Positions 26,973 to 37,640 of a stretch of 50,714 bases of DNA are shown piece after piece. The stretch is from Acidovorax sp. CF316 (GTDB taxonomy: Bacteria > Pseudomonadota > Gammaproteobacteria > Burkholderiales > Burkholderiaceae_C), in contig NZ_AKJX01000104.1 in assembly GCF_000276605.1 (NCBI RefSeq), forward strand, positions 1-50,714, read 5' to 3'. The position numbers and the translations under genes are program-made. Each line of letters opens with the position of its first letter. Position 1 is the first letter of the stretch. The notes beneath the pieces are model-generated. The model saw only the letters and a list, made by a program, of their open reading frames with translations. It did not search any database and was not told the DNA's origin.

Positions 26973-27119
26973 ACCATCCATGCGGATGGCGGGTGCAGTG
27001 CCTGTGGCTGGCGGGGTGTGGCGTTACCGCCGAAGTTGTAAAACATGCAGTGGCCGCGGGTGAAATTGCCGAAAATGGCCCCATCTGACAACGATGTGCC
27101 ACTTCCTGGGAACCATGCC

Positions 27120-27992
27120 ATGAAGCGATTCCCCCGCCTTTCCAGGCTCGCCCGGCGCCTTGCGCTGTCGGGGGTACTGGTGTCGAGCACGGCCGCGGTG
27201 CACCCCGCGCCCGTGGGGGGCGCCGGCTCTGCGCCCGGCCCCAAGACGACGCAGTCGTCCTCGGCCTCCCACTATGCGCGCTGGCAGGCCAGCATGGACG
27301 CGTTCGCCGCGGCCGACAAGGCCCAGGCCCCGGCCGAGGATGGTGTGCTCTTCGTGGGCAGTTCCACCATCCGCTTCTGGACGCAGCTGCCGCAGGATTT
27401 TCGCGACGTGCCGGTGCTCATCAACCGCGGTTTTGGCGGTTCGACCATGGCCGACTGCCAGTACTTCGTCAAGCAACTGGTGTTGCAGTACCGGCCGCGC
27501 CAGGTGTTCGTCTATGCAGGCGACAACGACCTGGCCGAAGGCCGCTCGCCGCAACAGGTGCTCGAAAGCTTCGAGGGCTTCGTGGCCGCCGTGCGCGCCG
27601 AGCTGCCCGACACGCGCATCGCCTACATCTCCATCAAGCCCAGCCCCTTGCGCGCCGAGCTGATGCCCAGGGCACGCGAGGCCAATGCCCTGCTGGCTGC
27701 CTATGTGCGCAGCCTGCCCAACAGCGACTACATCGACATCTTCACGCCCATGCTGGACCTGCAGGGCGCGCCCCGCGCCGAACTCTTCGGGCCGGACCGC
27801 CTGCACATGAGCGATGCCGGCTACCGGCTGTGGCGCTCGGTGATCGCCGACTATGTGGGGCGCGGCCAGGCCACGCTGCAGGCCGGCCCCTACGAGGCGG
27901 TAAAAAAGGCCACGCAAGCCACGGCGGCACCACCAGTGGCCATTCCTGCGATTCCTGAGGCCGCTGCCGTCCAGGTCAGCACCGGTCGCTGA
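27120..27992 (+). CDS. SGNH/GDSL-family hydrolase, exported
   Basis: A 290-residue predicted esterase or acyl hydrolase with an arginine-rich signal peptide (MKRFPRLSRLARRLALSGVL). Catalytic landmarks are the nucleophile block LFVGSSTIRFW (Ser81/82), the glycine block NRGFGGSTMAD, Asn136 in YAGDNDL, and the Asp226-x-x-His229 dyad in GPDRLHMSDAGY. This arrangement is typical of the subfamily that includes platelet-activating-factor acetylhydrolase-like enzymes. The ATG at 27120 is preferred for its signal peptide and a weak GGGAA ribosome site. It is convergent with the OpgC-like gene, 12 nt away. The substrate is unknown; cell-envelope or lipid esters are likely given its location. Confidence 0.9.
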   Translation: MKRFPRLSRLARRLALSGVLVSSTAAVHPAPVGGAGSAPGPKTTQSSSASHYARWQASMDAFAAADKAQAPAEDGVLFVGSSTIRFWTQLPQDFRDVPVLINRGFGGSTMADCQYFVKQLVLQYRPRQVFVYAGDNDLAEGRSPQQVLESFEGFVAAVRAELPDTRIAYISIKPSPLRAELMPRAREANALLAAYVRSLPNSDYIDIFTPMLDLQGAPRAELFGPDRLHMSDAGYRLWRSVIADYVGRGQATLQAGPYEAVKKATQATAAPPVAIPAIPEAAAVQVSTGR

Positions 27993-28004
27993 AGGCCTGC
28001 TGCT

Positions 28005-29267
28005 TCATCCTGGAATCGGTTTCGCCCGGGGCGGGTCCTGCGCTGCGGGCTGCATGGCCGTGCGGGCGGGCGTTGGCGGGTACATTGGCGGGCGTTTCTG
28101 GCCCGGGGCCAGCACGGCGGGCGGCGTCGTGTCTTCCTTCTGGTGGCGTTCGAGCCACAGGGTCGCCCGCGCCACCGCATAGAGCACACCGAAGGAGGCG
28201 GCCAGCAAGGCGATGTCCTGCAGCCAGGGCCGGTCGTATTTCGCACCCAGCCCGACCAGCACCACGAGCACCAGCACCAGGTGCGCACAGAACACCGGCA
28301 GCGAGGCCGAGCCCAGTGTCTCCAGCCAGCGCTGGCGCGGCATGCGGGCGGCCAGCCGGGGGCCGTAGTGAATGGCGAGCACCACCAGCGCAAACAGGTT
28401 GACCATGCGCATGGGCCCCAGCGCCCATTTGTCGAACCAGGGGTTGAATGGGGCGTACGGCCCGTCGGCATGGAAAGGGATCTGGCCGACCAGGTGGCGC
28501 CAGCCCATCAGGAAAATGGCCAGCGCAATGGCCAGCAGCACCGACCAGCGCGGGAAGGCGAACGCCGGCGCATTCGGGTCGTTGCGCGTGGCGCCCATCC
28601 ACAGCCCCAGCATCCAAAGGAACTGCCAGCTCCACATCACGAAGGCACCGGTCTCGTTGAAGGGCACGGGCAGCGGCACCAGGGCGTTGATGCTGTCGTA
28701 CACGCCGTGCGACAGGCCGAACTGCGCCGCCAGCCACACCAGCCCGCTGACCAGCATCACCAGCCGCCAGCCCCAGACGAAGGCCAGCACCATCACCCAG
28801 GGGCTGGCCAGCATGAACAGCACGTACAGCGGCAGGATATCCAGGAGTGGCGGCTCGTAGAGCAGCAGCAGTCCGCCCACCAGGGCCGTGAACGGCTGCC
28901 TGACGTAGAAGTTCAGCAGGTCCACCACGGCCGGCTGCTCGATGCGGATGCCGATGAAGGCGATCACCGTGAACAGGAACAACAGCAGCGCCGCATGGCA
29001 GGCATAGATCTTGAGGGCGCGGCGCCAGAAGGCATGGTGCATCTCGGCCACGCTCTTGCGCCAGGCCACGCGGCCGTAGACCATGCCGGCCATGTAGGCC
29101 GACAGCAGCACGAAGCCCTCCGCTGCGGACACGTAGCCGAAGGGCTGGCCCAGCGGCGAGGTGAGCCGCGTGGGCAGGTGCGTTACTGTCATCAGCAGCA
29201 ACATCAGCCCCCGGGCTGCATCGATCTCCCAACTGCGTTGGGAGGGCGGGGCGGGCGCGGGGGGCAT
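28005..29267 (-). CDS. OpgC-domain membrane acyltransferase
   Basis: A 420-residue polytopic membrane protein with about ten hydrophobic helices, beginning with REIDAARG-like WEIDAARGLMLLLMTVTHLP, the N-terminal signature of the OpgC/acyltransferase-3 group. Further family-type segments are GFVLLSAYMAGMVYGR, FYVRQPFTALVG and LPLYVLFMLASPWVM. OpgC in enterics transfers succinyl groups to osmoregulated periplasmic glucans; no opgG or opgH is nearby, so the acceptor here is unknown. The C-terminal 55 residues are proline-rich and cytoplasmic. Its ATG follows the katE stop by 9 nt with a GAGGAG ribosome site, so it is translated from the catalase transcript. Confidence 0.87.
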   Translation of the reverse strand: MPPAPAPPSQRSWEIDAARGLMLLLMTVTHLPTRLTSPLGQPFGYVSAAEGFVLLSAYMAGMVYGRVAWRKSVAEMHHAFWRRALKIYACHAALLLFLFTVIAFIGIRIEQPAVVDLLNFYVRQPFTALVGGLLLLYEPPLLDILPLYVLFMLASPWVMVLAFVWGWRLVMLVSGLVWLAAQFGLSHGVYDSINALVPLPVPFNETGAFVMWSWQFLWMLGLWMGATRNDPNAPAFAFPRWSVLLAIALAIFLMGWRHLVGQIPFHADGPYAPFNPWFDKWALGPMRMVNLFALVVLAIHYGPRLAARMPRQRWLETLGSASLPVFCAHLVLVLVVLVGLGAKYDRPWLQDIALLAASFGVLYAVARATLWLERHQKEDTTPPAVLAPGQKRPPMYPPTPARTAMQPAAQDPPRAKPIPG

Positions 29268-29276
29268 GGTGGCTCC

Positions 29277-31397
29277 TCAGGCGAGGGTGCGTAGCTTGGG
29301 CTCTCTGTCCCACTGGCGCGTCTGCGCGGCAGCGATGAAGGCCTTGCTGTCCTTGGGGTCCACCACGCCGGCATCGGGCTCGATACCAGCCGCCTGAAGG
29401 ATGGCCTGCGTGCCGGGGCAGGCGCCGATGGCCTTGAGGTGGCCGAAGGCATCGCGGAACCAGTCCACGGCAGCAGCTTCGCGCGCGAGCTTCTGGCCCG
29501 CCTCGGTCGAGAGTATCGAGGCCACGGCATCGAACACCGTGGAGGGTGTTCCGGCCAATTGCCCATCGGCTGGCAGGCGGCTGCCATCGTCCATCACGGC
29601 ACCACCCACCTTGGGCGCGACGATCTTCACCGTGGCGCCCGCCTTCTCGATGGCCTTTCGCAGGGTCGCCACCGACTTGGCGTTGGTGCCGTCGTGGACC
29701 AGCAGGCCCACGCAGCGGCCTTCCAGCGTCGGCTGCATGCGGTCGATGATGCGCAGCGCGGGCGACAGTGGCAGGTCCTGCGGCTTCACGGCGGCTGGGG
29801 GCTTGGGTGGCATGGCATCCATGCCCAGGCCATCGGCCACGCGCTGGGCGAGGGCCGGGTCCACATGCTGCAGGTGGCCGACCACGGCCTCGCGCACGTG
29901 CACGGTGGCCACCTTGGACAGCTCGAACACGATGGCCGAGGCGATGTGCGACTGCTCCAGCTCGCTCTGGCTGCGAAAGAACATGCGCGCCTGGCTGTAG
30001 TGGTCGGCAAAGCTCTCGGCCCGGATGCGGCCCTTGGCACCCGCGTCGGCGGCTTCGGCGAAATGGCGGAACCCCTGCGCCTGCGAGGCGCGGGGCGTGT
30101 CGCCCTGCAGGCTGCTGGGCTCGTAGTTGACGCGGCCCTTGGGCACGTTCATCTGCATGTGGCCGTCGCGCTGCATGTTGTGGAACGGGCACTTGGGCGC
30201 GTTGACCGGGATCTGCGCGAAATTCGGGCCGCCCAGGCGCGACAGCTGCGTGTCCAGGTACGAGAACAGCCGGCCCTGCAGCAGCGGGTCGTTGGAAAAA
30301 TCCACGCCCGGCGGCACATTGGCCGGGCAGTAGGCCACCTGCTCGGTCTCGGCAAAGAAGTTGTCGGGCCAGCGGTTGAGCACCATGCGGCCGATGGTGC
30401 GCAGCGGTACCAGCTCCTCGGGAATCAGCTTGGTCGCATCCAGGTGGTCGAAGGGGAAGCTGGCCGCCTCTTCTTCGGTGAAGAGCTGCACGGCGAAGTC
30501 CCATTCGGGGTAGTTGCCGGCCTCGATGGCCTCGAACAGGTCGCGGCGGTGGTAGTCGTTGTCGGCCGCCTGCAGTTTCACGGCCTCGTCCCACACCGTG
30601 GACTGGATACCCAGCTTCGGCCGCCAGTGGAACTTCACGAAGGTGCTCTTGCCCTCGGCATTCACCAAGCGGAACGAGTGCACGCCAAAGCCTTCCATCG
30701 TGCGCAGGCTGCGCGGGATGGTGCGGTCGCTCATGGCCCACATCACCATGTGCAAGGTCTCGGGCATCAGCGAGACGAAGTCCCAGAAGGTATCGTGGGC
30801 GCTGCCGGCCTGCGGGTAACCGCGGTCGGGCTCCATCTTCACGGCGTGCACGAGGTCGGGGAACTTCATCGCGTCCTGGATGAAGAACACCGGGATGTTG
30901 TTGCCCACGATGTCCCAGTTGCCCTCCTGCGTGTAGAGCTTGACGGCGAAGCCGCGCACGTCGCGCGGCGTGTCCACCGAGCCGGCACCGCCGGCCACGG
31001 TGGAAAAGCGGGTGAACACGGGCGTTTGCACCCCCACTTCGGTGAGCACGCGGGCCGTGGTGTAGTCGGCCAGCGATTCGGTCAGCTCGAAGTAGCCGTG
31101 CGCGGCCGTGCCACGCGCATGCACGATGCGTTCGGGAATGCGCTCGTGGTCGAAGTGCGTGATCTTCTCGCGCAGGATGAAGTCTTCGAGCAGCGAGGGG
31201 CCGCGTGGCGTGCTGCGCAGCGAGTTCTGGTTATCGGCGATCGGTATGCCCAACTGGGTCGTCATGACCGGGTGGTCGGCGCCGGCTTGCTGTTGCAATT
31301 CGTCACCATTGCCGCGCAGGGTGTCGGGCGCCGGGGTGGTGGATGGGGTCGAACGTGGCTTGTCCGCGGGCGTGCGGACGGCTGGGGACTTGGCCAT
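29277..31397 (-). CDS. katE: Large-subunit monofunctional catalase (HPII/KatE type)
   Basis: A 706-residue clade 2 heme catalase that converts hydrogen peroxide to water and oxygen. The distal histidine is in [16 protein letters not shown], the essential asparagine in [15 protein letters not shown], and the proximal tyrosine in [15 protein letters not shown]. The N-terminal 60 residues are proline/threonine-rich; the C-terminal 150 (from about 555, [20 protein letters not shown]) form the flavodoxin/DJ-1-like domain of large catalases. The length is normal for HPII (about 700-750). A GGAG ribosome site precedes the ATG. It is divergent from the alpha-2-macroglobulin gene and upstream of the OpgC-like gene on the same transcript. 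Confidence 0.97.
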   Translation of the reverse strand: MAKSPAVRTPADKPRSTPSTTPAPDTLRGNGDELQQQAGADHPVMTTQLGIPIADNQNSLRSTPRGPSLLEDFILREKITHFDHERIPERIVHARGTAAHGYFELTESLADYTTARVLTEVGVQTPVFTRFSTVAGGAGSVDTPRDVRGFAVKLYTQEGNWDIVGNNIPVFFIQDAMKFPDLVHAVKMEPDRGYPQAGSAHDTFWDFVSLMPETLHMVMWAMSDRTIPRSLRTMEGFGVHSFRLVNAEGKSTFVKFHWRPKLGIQSTVWDEAVKLQAADNDYHRRDLFEAIEAGNYPEWDFAVQLFTEEEAASFPFDHLDATKLIPEELVPLRTIGRMVLNRWPDNFFAETEQVAYCPANVPPGVDFSNDPLLQGRLFSYLDTQLSRLGGPNFAQIPVNAPKCPFHNMQRDGHMQMNVPKGRVNYEPSSLQGDTPRASQAQGFRHFAEAADAGAKGRIRAESFADHYSQARMFFRSQSELEQSHIASAIVFELSKVATVHVREAVVGHLQHVDPALAQRVADGLGMDAMPPKPPAAVKPQDLPLSPALRIIDRMQPTLEGRCVGLLVHDGTNAKSVATLRKAIEKAGATVKIVAPKVGGAVMDDGSRLPADGQLAGTPSTVFDAVASILSTEAGQKLAREAAAVDWFRDAFGHLKAIGACPGTQAILQAAGIEPDAGVVDPKDSKAFIAAAQTRQWDREPKLRTLA

Positions 31398-31615
31398 GGA
31401 TGCTCCAGAAATGGGGGGCGGGGACGTGGGTCAAAAGGCATCTTTCCCCAGCAGCGCGCGGGTGGAGGTAGGACCATGGGCCGTCCTCCTGTCGGCGGCG
31501 CAAAAAAGGCCCCTTCCGTGAAGTGGCGCACGCCCTGGATACGTAAGTGCTTGCAACGCAGGTCTCCATGCCATGTGGTTTTGTTACGCTTGTCAGTTCC
31601 TTTGGAGGGGATCGC

Positions 31616-34600
31616 GTGAAAGCCAAGAACTGGATGTTTGCCGCCGGCCTGTCGCTGGCGACCCTGGGGGCCATGGGGACAGCCCATGCCCTGCAGATCA
31701 CGAGCCTGTCCCCCCAGGGCGAGGTCGCTCGCGTGCGCCAGGTGGTGGCCAAGTTCGACGCCGCGGCTGTCAATTTCGGCGACCCGAAGGCGCCGCCACC
31801 GCTGACCCTGAGCTGCAGCGATGCCGCCGCCACCAAGGGCAATGGCCGCTGGACGGGCGAGAAGGAATGGGTCTTCGACTTCGAGAACGACCTGCCCCCG
31901 GGCGTGCGCTGCACTGCCGCGGTCAAGGCGGGCTTCAAGTCGGCCAGCGGCGCGGCGCTGACCGGGCCCACGAGCTTCCAGTTCAACACCGGCGGGCCGT
32001 TCGTGCAGAACATGCGCCCCGGCACCTACCAGGACATCGACGAAGAGCAGGTCTTCGTGCTGCAGCTCAACGGCCCGGCCACGCTGGACAGCATCAAGGC
32101 CAACACCTGGTGCGCGCTCGACGGCGTGGGCGAGAAGGTCCCCGTGCGCCTGGTCGAGGGCAGCCAGCGCGATGAAATCCTCAAGTCGCTGGGCCTGGAC
32201 AAGCGCGCTGCCCAGCAGCCGCTGCAGTACGTGAGCCTGGCCTGCAACCGGCGCCTGACCTCCGGCTCGCGCATGCAGTTCGTCTTCGGCAAGGGCGTGG
32301 CCACCCCGAGCGGCGTGGCCAACGCGGTGGAAAAGCGCTTTGCCTACAAGGTGCGCGAACCCTTCTCGGCCGAGTTCAGCTGCGAGCGCGAGAACGCGCA
32401 GGCCGCCTGCCTGCCGATCCGCCCGATGGGCCTGTCTTTCAATGCCCCGCTGTCGCGCAAGCTGGCGGCCGGCATCCGCCTGAAGTCGGGCAAGGAAACC
32501 ATCAAGCCGCAGCTCGAAGGCGGTGCGGACGAGGACAAGAACCCCGATTCCGTGGTCACCAGCCTGCAGTTCACGGCTCCGCTGGCCGAGAACACCCAGT
32601 TCACCATCGAACTGCCCAAGGATTTCAAGGACGCCTCGGGCCGCACGCTGCGCAATGCCGACAGCTTCCCTCTCAAGGTGGCCACGGGCGGCAGGCCGCC
32701 GCTGGCCAAGTTTGCGGCCGCGCCCTTCGGCATCGTCGAGCGCTTTGCCGAAGGCCCCGAGGGCCCGGCGCTGCTGCCCGTCACCTTGCGCAATGTGGAA
32801 GCGGCCCTCAAGGTGCAGGGCCTGCAGGCGGGCAGCGGCACGCCCGCGGCACCCGCCGGCAAGGTGAGCACCCTGCGGCCCACCAGCGACTCGGACATCA
32901 TCGCCTGGTTCCGCAAGGTCAAGCGCTATGACAACTACAACGTCGACCGCAAGGAAGCGCGCCGCGACACCAAGGGCCCGCTGCCCAAGGTGCTCGACAA
33001 CGACCGCGACTACGTGCAGTCGCGCATGGTCTCCCTGCTCGGCGGGCAGAACGGCGTGAAGACGCTGGACCTGCCCAAGCCCGCGAACAACGACCCGCGC
33101 CCCTTCGAGGTGGTGGGCATTCCGCTGGCGCCCGGCTTCCACGTGGTGGAAATCGCCTCGCAACTGCTCGGCAACTCGCTGCTCGACGAACGCCATGGCG
33201 ATGCGCGCACCATGTACGTGCGCACCTCGGCGCTGGTGACCAACCTGGGCGTGCATTTCAAGCTCGGCCGCGAGAACGCGCTGGCCTGGGTCACCAGCCT
33301 GGACAAGGGCCAGCCCGTGGCCGGCGCCACGGTGCGCGTGTCCGACTGCAGCGGCCGCGAGCTGGCCACCGGCACCACCAATGCCCAGGGCGTGGCCAGC
33401 CTCGAAGGCCTGTCGCCGGAGCCCGAGCAGTGCGGTGAAGAGGGCGAACGTGCCTACTTCGTCAGCGCGCGCAGCAAGGGCGCCGACGGCGTGGAGGACA
33501 TGGCCTTCACCTGGAGCGACTGGCAGCGTGGCATCGAGCCCTGGCGCTTCAACGTGCCCACCAGCAACGAACCCAATCCCGACGAGCGTGCCCACACCAT
33601 CTTCGACCGCACCCTGTTCCGGGCGGGCGAGACGGTGTCGATGAAGCACCTGCTGCGCACCGACACGCGCAAGGGCTTCGACATCCCCGAGAGCCGGCCC
33701 ACCACGCTGGTGATCACCCACCTGGGCAGCGGCCAGCAGTACACCCAGCCCCTGGCCTGGCGCAGCACGGCCACGGGCGGCTTCAGCGCGCAGAGCAGCT
33801 TTGCCGTGCCGCCCGCGGCCAAGCTCGGCATGTACTCGGTGGAGCTGCGCAATGCCGGTGGCAGCGAGCGCAGCTTCAGCTCGGGCCAGTTCCGGGTGGA
33901 AGAGTTCCGCCTGCCGGTGCTCGAAGGCCGCATCGCCCCGACCGACAAGAAGGCCCTGGTGCGCGTGCGCTCCGTTCCCACCGACGTGCAGATCAACTAT
34001 GTGGCCGGCGGCGGGGCCGCCAACCTGCCGGTGCGCGTTTCGGCCATGGTGCGCAGCAAGTCCCTGCAGTACAACGACTACGACGCCTTCAGCTTCAACC
34101 CGCCGCGCAAGCGTGGCCAGTCGGGCAGCGGCAACAGCGACGACGAGGAGGCCGCCGCGAGCCAGGACAGCCGCGTGATCGCCGACAAGCTGGCCGTGAC
34201 GCTGGACCGCAACGGTGCCGGCAAGCTCACCATCGAGAACGTGCCCCAGGGGCGCCAGCCCCAGGACCTGGTGATGGAGGCCACCTACGCCGACCCCAAT
34301 GGCGAGGTGCAGACCCTGCGCAGCACGCAGACCGTGTGGCCCGCGGGCGTGGTGGCCGGCATCAAGACCGAAGGCTGGGTGTCAGCCAAGCAGAAGATCC
34401 GCTTCCAGGCGCTGGCGCTGCAGCACAACGGCTCCGCCGCGGCCGACGTGCCCTTGCAGGTCAAGGCCGTGGCACGCATCACCACCACCACGCGCAAGCG
34501 CATGGTGGGCGGCTTCTACAGCTACGACAACCAGACCGAGACCAAGGACCTGGGCACCATCTGCAGCGGCAAGAGCGACAGCCGCGGCCTGCTGCTGTGC

Positions 34601-37600
34601 GAGTCCAAGCTCGACGAGGCCGGCGAGGTGGAGCTGGTGGCCATTGCCAGCGACCGCGACGGCAACACCAGCGAGGCGGCATCGTCCGTCTGGGTCACGC
34701 GCCAGGGCGAGCTGTGGTTCGGCGGCGAGGACCACGACCGCATCGACCTGCTGCCCGAGAAGAAGAGCTACCAGCCCGGCGAGACCGCCAAGTTCCAGGT
34801 GCGCATGCCCTTTCGCTTTGCCACGGCCCTGGTGGCGGTGGAGCGCGAAGGCATCATCGACACGCGCGTGGTGCAGCTCAACGGCCAGGACCCGACCATC
34901 GAGCTCAAGATCGAGGACGGTTGGGGCCCCAACGTCTATGTGAGCGTGCTGGCCCTGCGCGGACGCCTGCGCGACGTGCCCTGGTACAGCTTCTTCACCT
35001 GGGGCTTCAAGTCGCCACGCGAGTGGTGGAGCTCGTTCTGGTACGAAGGCAAGGAATACCAGGCCCCCACGGCCATGGTGGACCTGTCCAAGCCCGCCTT
35101 CCGCCTGGGCCTGGCCGAGATCCGCGTGGGCAGCAAGGCGCACCAGATCGACGTGAAGGTCGTGGCCGACAAGGAAAGCTATGCCGTGCGCGGCAAGGCG
35201 CAGGTCACCATCACCGCCACCCTGCCCAATGGCAAGCCTGCCGCCAATGCCGAGGTGGCGCTGGCCGCCGTGGACCAGGCGCTCCTGGAGCTGATGCCCA
35301 ACACCAGCTGGAACCTGCTCGAATCCATGCTGCAGCGGCGCAGCTGGGGCGTGCAGACCTCCACTGCGCAGATGGAGATCATCGGCCGGCGCCACTACGG
35401 CAAGAAGGCCGTGCCCGCGGGCGGCGGCGGCGGCCGCGCGCAGACGCGCGAGCTGCTCGAGACGCTGCTGCTCTGGGAGCCCGCTCTCAAGCTCGATGCC
35501 AATGGCCAGGCCAAGGTGACGGTGCCCCTGAACGACGCACTCACCACCTTCAAGATCGTGGCTGTGGCCGATGCCTCGGTGGGCCTTTTCGGCACCGGCA
35601 GCACCAGCATCCGCGCCACGCAGGACCTGCAGATCATCAGCGGCCTGCCGCCGCTGGTGCGCGAGGACGACCAGTTCCGCGCCCAGCTCACGCTGCGCAA
35701 CACCACCAAGGCGGCCATGAAGGTCGAGGTGTCGCCGCGCGCCACGCTGCTGGATGTGAAGCCCCAGACCATCGACATCCCCGCGGGCGAGTCGCGCGAG
35801 GTGGCCTGGAACGTGACCGCGCCGGCCCAGCTGGCGCAGACCCGCGCCGAAGCCATCCTCTGGGAGATCGATGCCAAGGACACCGTGAGCGGCGCGCGCG
35901 ATGCGCTCAAGGCGCGCCAGCGCATCATCCCGGCGATCCCGCTCACGGTGCAGCAGGCCACGCTGGTGCAGGTGGACGGCAGCTTCACCCTGGACGTGAA
36001 CCCGCCGGCCGATGCATTGCCCGGCCGCGGCGGCCTGAAGATGTCGCTGCAGCCCAAGCTGGCCGAAGGCCTGCCCGGCGTGCGCGACTGGTGGGCCAAC
36101 TACCCGTTTGCCTGCCTGGAGCAGAAGACCAGCAAGGCCGTGGGCATGCGCGACGGCAAGCTCTGGCAGACCGTGGTGGCCCAGTTGCCCACCTACCTCG
36201 ACAGCGACGGCCTGGCCAACTACTTCCCGCCGCGCGACGGCGACGCCAACCGCGGCAGCGATACGCTCACGGCCTACCTGCTGGCGGCGACCCACGAGGC
36301 TTCCAGCATCGACCCGGCATTCGCGTTGCCCGACGATGCGCGCGCGCCCATGGAGCGTGGCCTGATCGCCTTCATCGAAGGCCGCATCCAGCGCGAGTTC
36401 TGGAGCCCGCGCAAAGACCTGGACATGCGCAAGCTGGCCGCCATCGAGGCCCTGTCGCGCTATGGCAAGGCCCAGGGCCGCATGGTCAGCAGCATCACCG
36501 TGGCGCCCAACCAGTGGCCCACGCACTCGGTGATCGACTGGGTGAACGTGCTGCGCCGCGTGGCCGACGTGCCCGAGCGTGACAAGCGCCTGGCCGAAGC
36601 CATGCAGATCCTGCGCAGCCGCCTGTCCTTCCAGGGCACCAAGGCCATCTTCAGCACCGAGCAGGACGACTACTGGTGGTGGCTGATGCAGAACGGCGAC
36701 GTCAACACCGCGCGCCTGATACTGGCCGTGATGGACGACCCGGGCTGGAAGGACGACATGGGCCGCCTGGCCAATGGCTTCATCAGCCGCCAGCAGGGCG
36801 GTGCCTGGCACACCACCACGGCCAACCTCTGGGGTGGCCTGGCGCTGGAAAAGTTCTCGGCCAAGTTCGAGGCCACGCCGGTCGCGGGCAGCACCAAGGC
36901 CAGCATGGGCACGAATACTGCCAGCGTGGACTGGAGCAAGGTCGAGCGCATCAAGACCTCGGATGCCAGCGGCGCCGCGCACCAGACCACCTGGTTCGGC
37001 GCACCCGCCGCACCGGGCAACCTGCGCAACAACGGCATGTTCCTGCCCTGGGCGGCCGCGGGCGGCAAGGAAAGCCTGTCCGTCGCCCACCAGGGCACGG
37101 GCAAGCCCTGGCTCACGCTGCAGTCGGTGGCCGCCATCCAACTCAAGGCACCGTTCGCTGCGGGCTACGCCATCAAGAAGACCATCACCCCGGTGGAGCA
37201 GGCCAACAAGTCGTTGCCCGCCGGCCAGTACACGCGCGGCGACGTGCTGCGCGTGACGCTGGAGGTCAATGCCAGTGCCGACATGACCTGGGTCGCCATC
37301 ACCGACCCGGTGCCCGGCGGCGCCACCATCCTGGGCAGCGGCCTGGGCCGCGACTCCGAGATCGCTACCCAGGGCGAAAAGCGCAGCGGCAGCGGCTGGC
37401 CGGCGTTCGAGGAGCGCAGCTTCGAGTCCTTCCGCAGCTACTACCACTACCTGCCCAAGGGCACGGTGAAGATGGAGTACACCGTGCGCCTGAACAACGT
37501 GGGCGACTTCGCGCTGCCCCCGAGCCGCGTGGAGGCCATGTACGCGCCCGAGATGTTCGGCGAGTTCCCCAACGCCCGCGTGAAGGTGGAGGCCGCCAAG

Positions 37601-37603
37601 TGA
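31616..37603 (+). CDS. Bacterial alpha-2-macroglobulin with thioester (YfhM/ECAM-like)
   Basis: A 1995-residue protease trap thought to guard the periplasm. GTG start with strong GGAGGGGA ribosome site; the signal peptide ends GTAHA with no lipobox, unlike the E. coli lipoprotein YfhM. N-terminal MG domains cover about 25-700, an acidic low-complexity loop (SGNSDDEEAAASQDS) lies near 842-856, the MG/ANA region ends in ETLLLWEPALKLD near 1284, and the thioester motif CLEQ is intact (Cys1500). The C-terminal MG10-type domain ends in FALPPSRVEAMYAPEMFGEF. The likely bait segment is only a short Gly-rich stretch (PAGGGGGRAQTRE, about 1266-1278). It is longer than YfhM (about 1650). It heads an operon with a small membrane protein and pbpC, the usual partner. 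Confidence 0.94.
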   Translation: MKAKNWMFAAGLSLATLGAMGTAHALQITSLSPQGEVARVRQVVAKFDAAAVNFGDPKAPPPLTLSCSDAAATKGNGRWTGEKEWVFDFENDLPPGVRCTAAVKAGFKSASGAALTGPTSFQFNTGGPFVQNMRPGTYQDIDEEQVFVLQLNGPATLDSIKANTWCALDGVGEKVPVRLVEGSQRDEILKSLGLDKRAAQQPLQYVSLACNRRLTSGSRMQFVFGKGVATPSGVANAVEKRFAYKVREPFSAEFSCERENAQAACLPIRPMGLSFNAPLSRKLAAGIRLKSGKETIKPQLEGGADEDKNPDSVVTSLQFTAPLAENTQFTIELPKDFKDASGRTLRNADSFPLKVATGGRPPLAKFAAAPFGIVERFAEGPEGPALLPVTLRNVEAALKVQGLQAGSGTPAAPAGKVSTLRPTSDSDIIAWFRKVKRYDNYNVDRKEARRDTKGPLPKVLDNDRDYVQSRMVSLLGGQNGVKTLDLPKPANNDPRPFEVVGIPLAPGFHVVEIASQLLGNSLLDERHGDARTMYVRTSALVTNLGVHFKLGRENALAWVTSLDKGQPVAGATVRVSDCSGRELATGTTNAQGVASLEGLSPEPEQCGEEGERAYFVSARSKGADGVEDMAFTWSDWQRGIEPWRFNVPTSNEPNPDERAHTIFDRTLFRAGETVSMKHLLRTDTRKGFDIPESRPTTLVITHLGSGQQYTQPLAWRSTATGGFSAQSSFAVPPAAKLGMYSVELRNAGGSERSFSSGQFRVEEFRLPVLEGRIAPTDKKALVRVRSVPTDVQINYVAGGGAANLPVRVSAMVRSKSLQYNDYDAFSFNPPRKRGQSGSGNSDDEEAAASQDSRVIADKLAVTLDRNGAGKLTIENVPQGRQPQDLVMEATYADPNGEVQTLRSTQTVWPAGVVAGIKTEGWVSAKQKIRFQALALQHNGSAAADVPLQVKAVARITTTTRKRMVGGFYSYDNQTETKDLGTICSGKSDSRGLLLCESKLDEAGEVELVAIASDRDGNTSEAASSVWVTRQGELWFGGEDHDRIDLLPEKKSYQPGETAKFQVRMPFRFATALVAVEREGIIDTRVVQLNGQDPTIELKIEDGWGPNVYVSVLALRGRLRDVPWYSFFTWGFKSPREWWSSFWYEGKEYQAPTAMVDLSKPAFRLGLAEIRVGSKAHQIDVKVVADKESYAVRGKAQVTITATLPNGKPAANAEVALAAVDQALLELMPNTSWNLLESMLQRRSWGVQTSTAQMEIIGRRHYGKKAVPAGGGGGRAQTRELLETLLLWEPALKLDANGQAKVTVPLNDALTTFKIVAVADASVGLFGTGSTSIRATQDLQIISGLPPLVREDDQFRAQLTLRNTTKAAMKVEVSPRATLLDVKPQTIDIPAGESREVAWNVTAPAQLAQTRAEAILWEIDAKDTVSGARDALKARQRIIPAIPLTVQQATLVQVDGSFTLDVNPPADALPGRGGLKMSLQPKLAEGLPGVRDWWANYPFACLEQKTSKAVGMRDGKLWQTVVAQLPTYLDSDGLANYFPPRDGDANRGSDTLTAYLLAATHEASSIDPAFALPDDARAPMERGLIAFIEGRIQREFWSPRKDLDMRKLAAIEALSRYGKAQGRMVSSITVAPNQWPTHSVIDWVNVLRRVADVPERDKRLAEAMQILRSRLSFQGTKAIFSTEQDDYWWWLMQNGDVNTARLILAVMDDPGWKDDMGRLANGFISRQQGGAWHTTTANLWGGLALEKFSAKFEATPVAGSTKASMGTNTASVDWSKVERIKTSDASGAAHQTTWFGAPAAPGNLRNNGMFLPWAAAGGKESLSVAHQGTGKPWLTLQSVAAIQLKAPFAAGYAIKKTITPVEQANKSLPAGQYTRGDVLRVTLEVNASADMTWVAITDPVPGGATILGSGLGRDSEIATQGEKRSGSGWPAFEERSFESFRSYYHYLPKGTVKMEYTVRLNNVGDFALPPSRVEAMYAPEMFGEFPNARVKVEAAK

Positions 37604-37640
37604 CAGCCGGCGCCGCGGCCTGGCCAGGGAGGCACCGGCC

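Noticed and set aside
31519..31546. TGAAGTG-N16-CGTAA upstream of the macroglobulin gene as a fourth ECF promoter
   Set aside because: Spacing and CGTAA fit, but the -35 shares only TGA plus one more base (TGAA) with the TGMATCC motif. Not enough to claim membership of the regulon.
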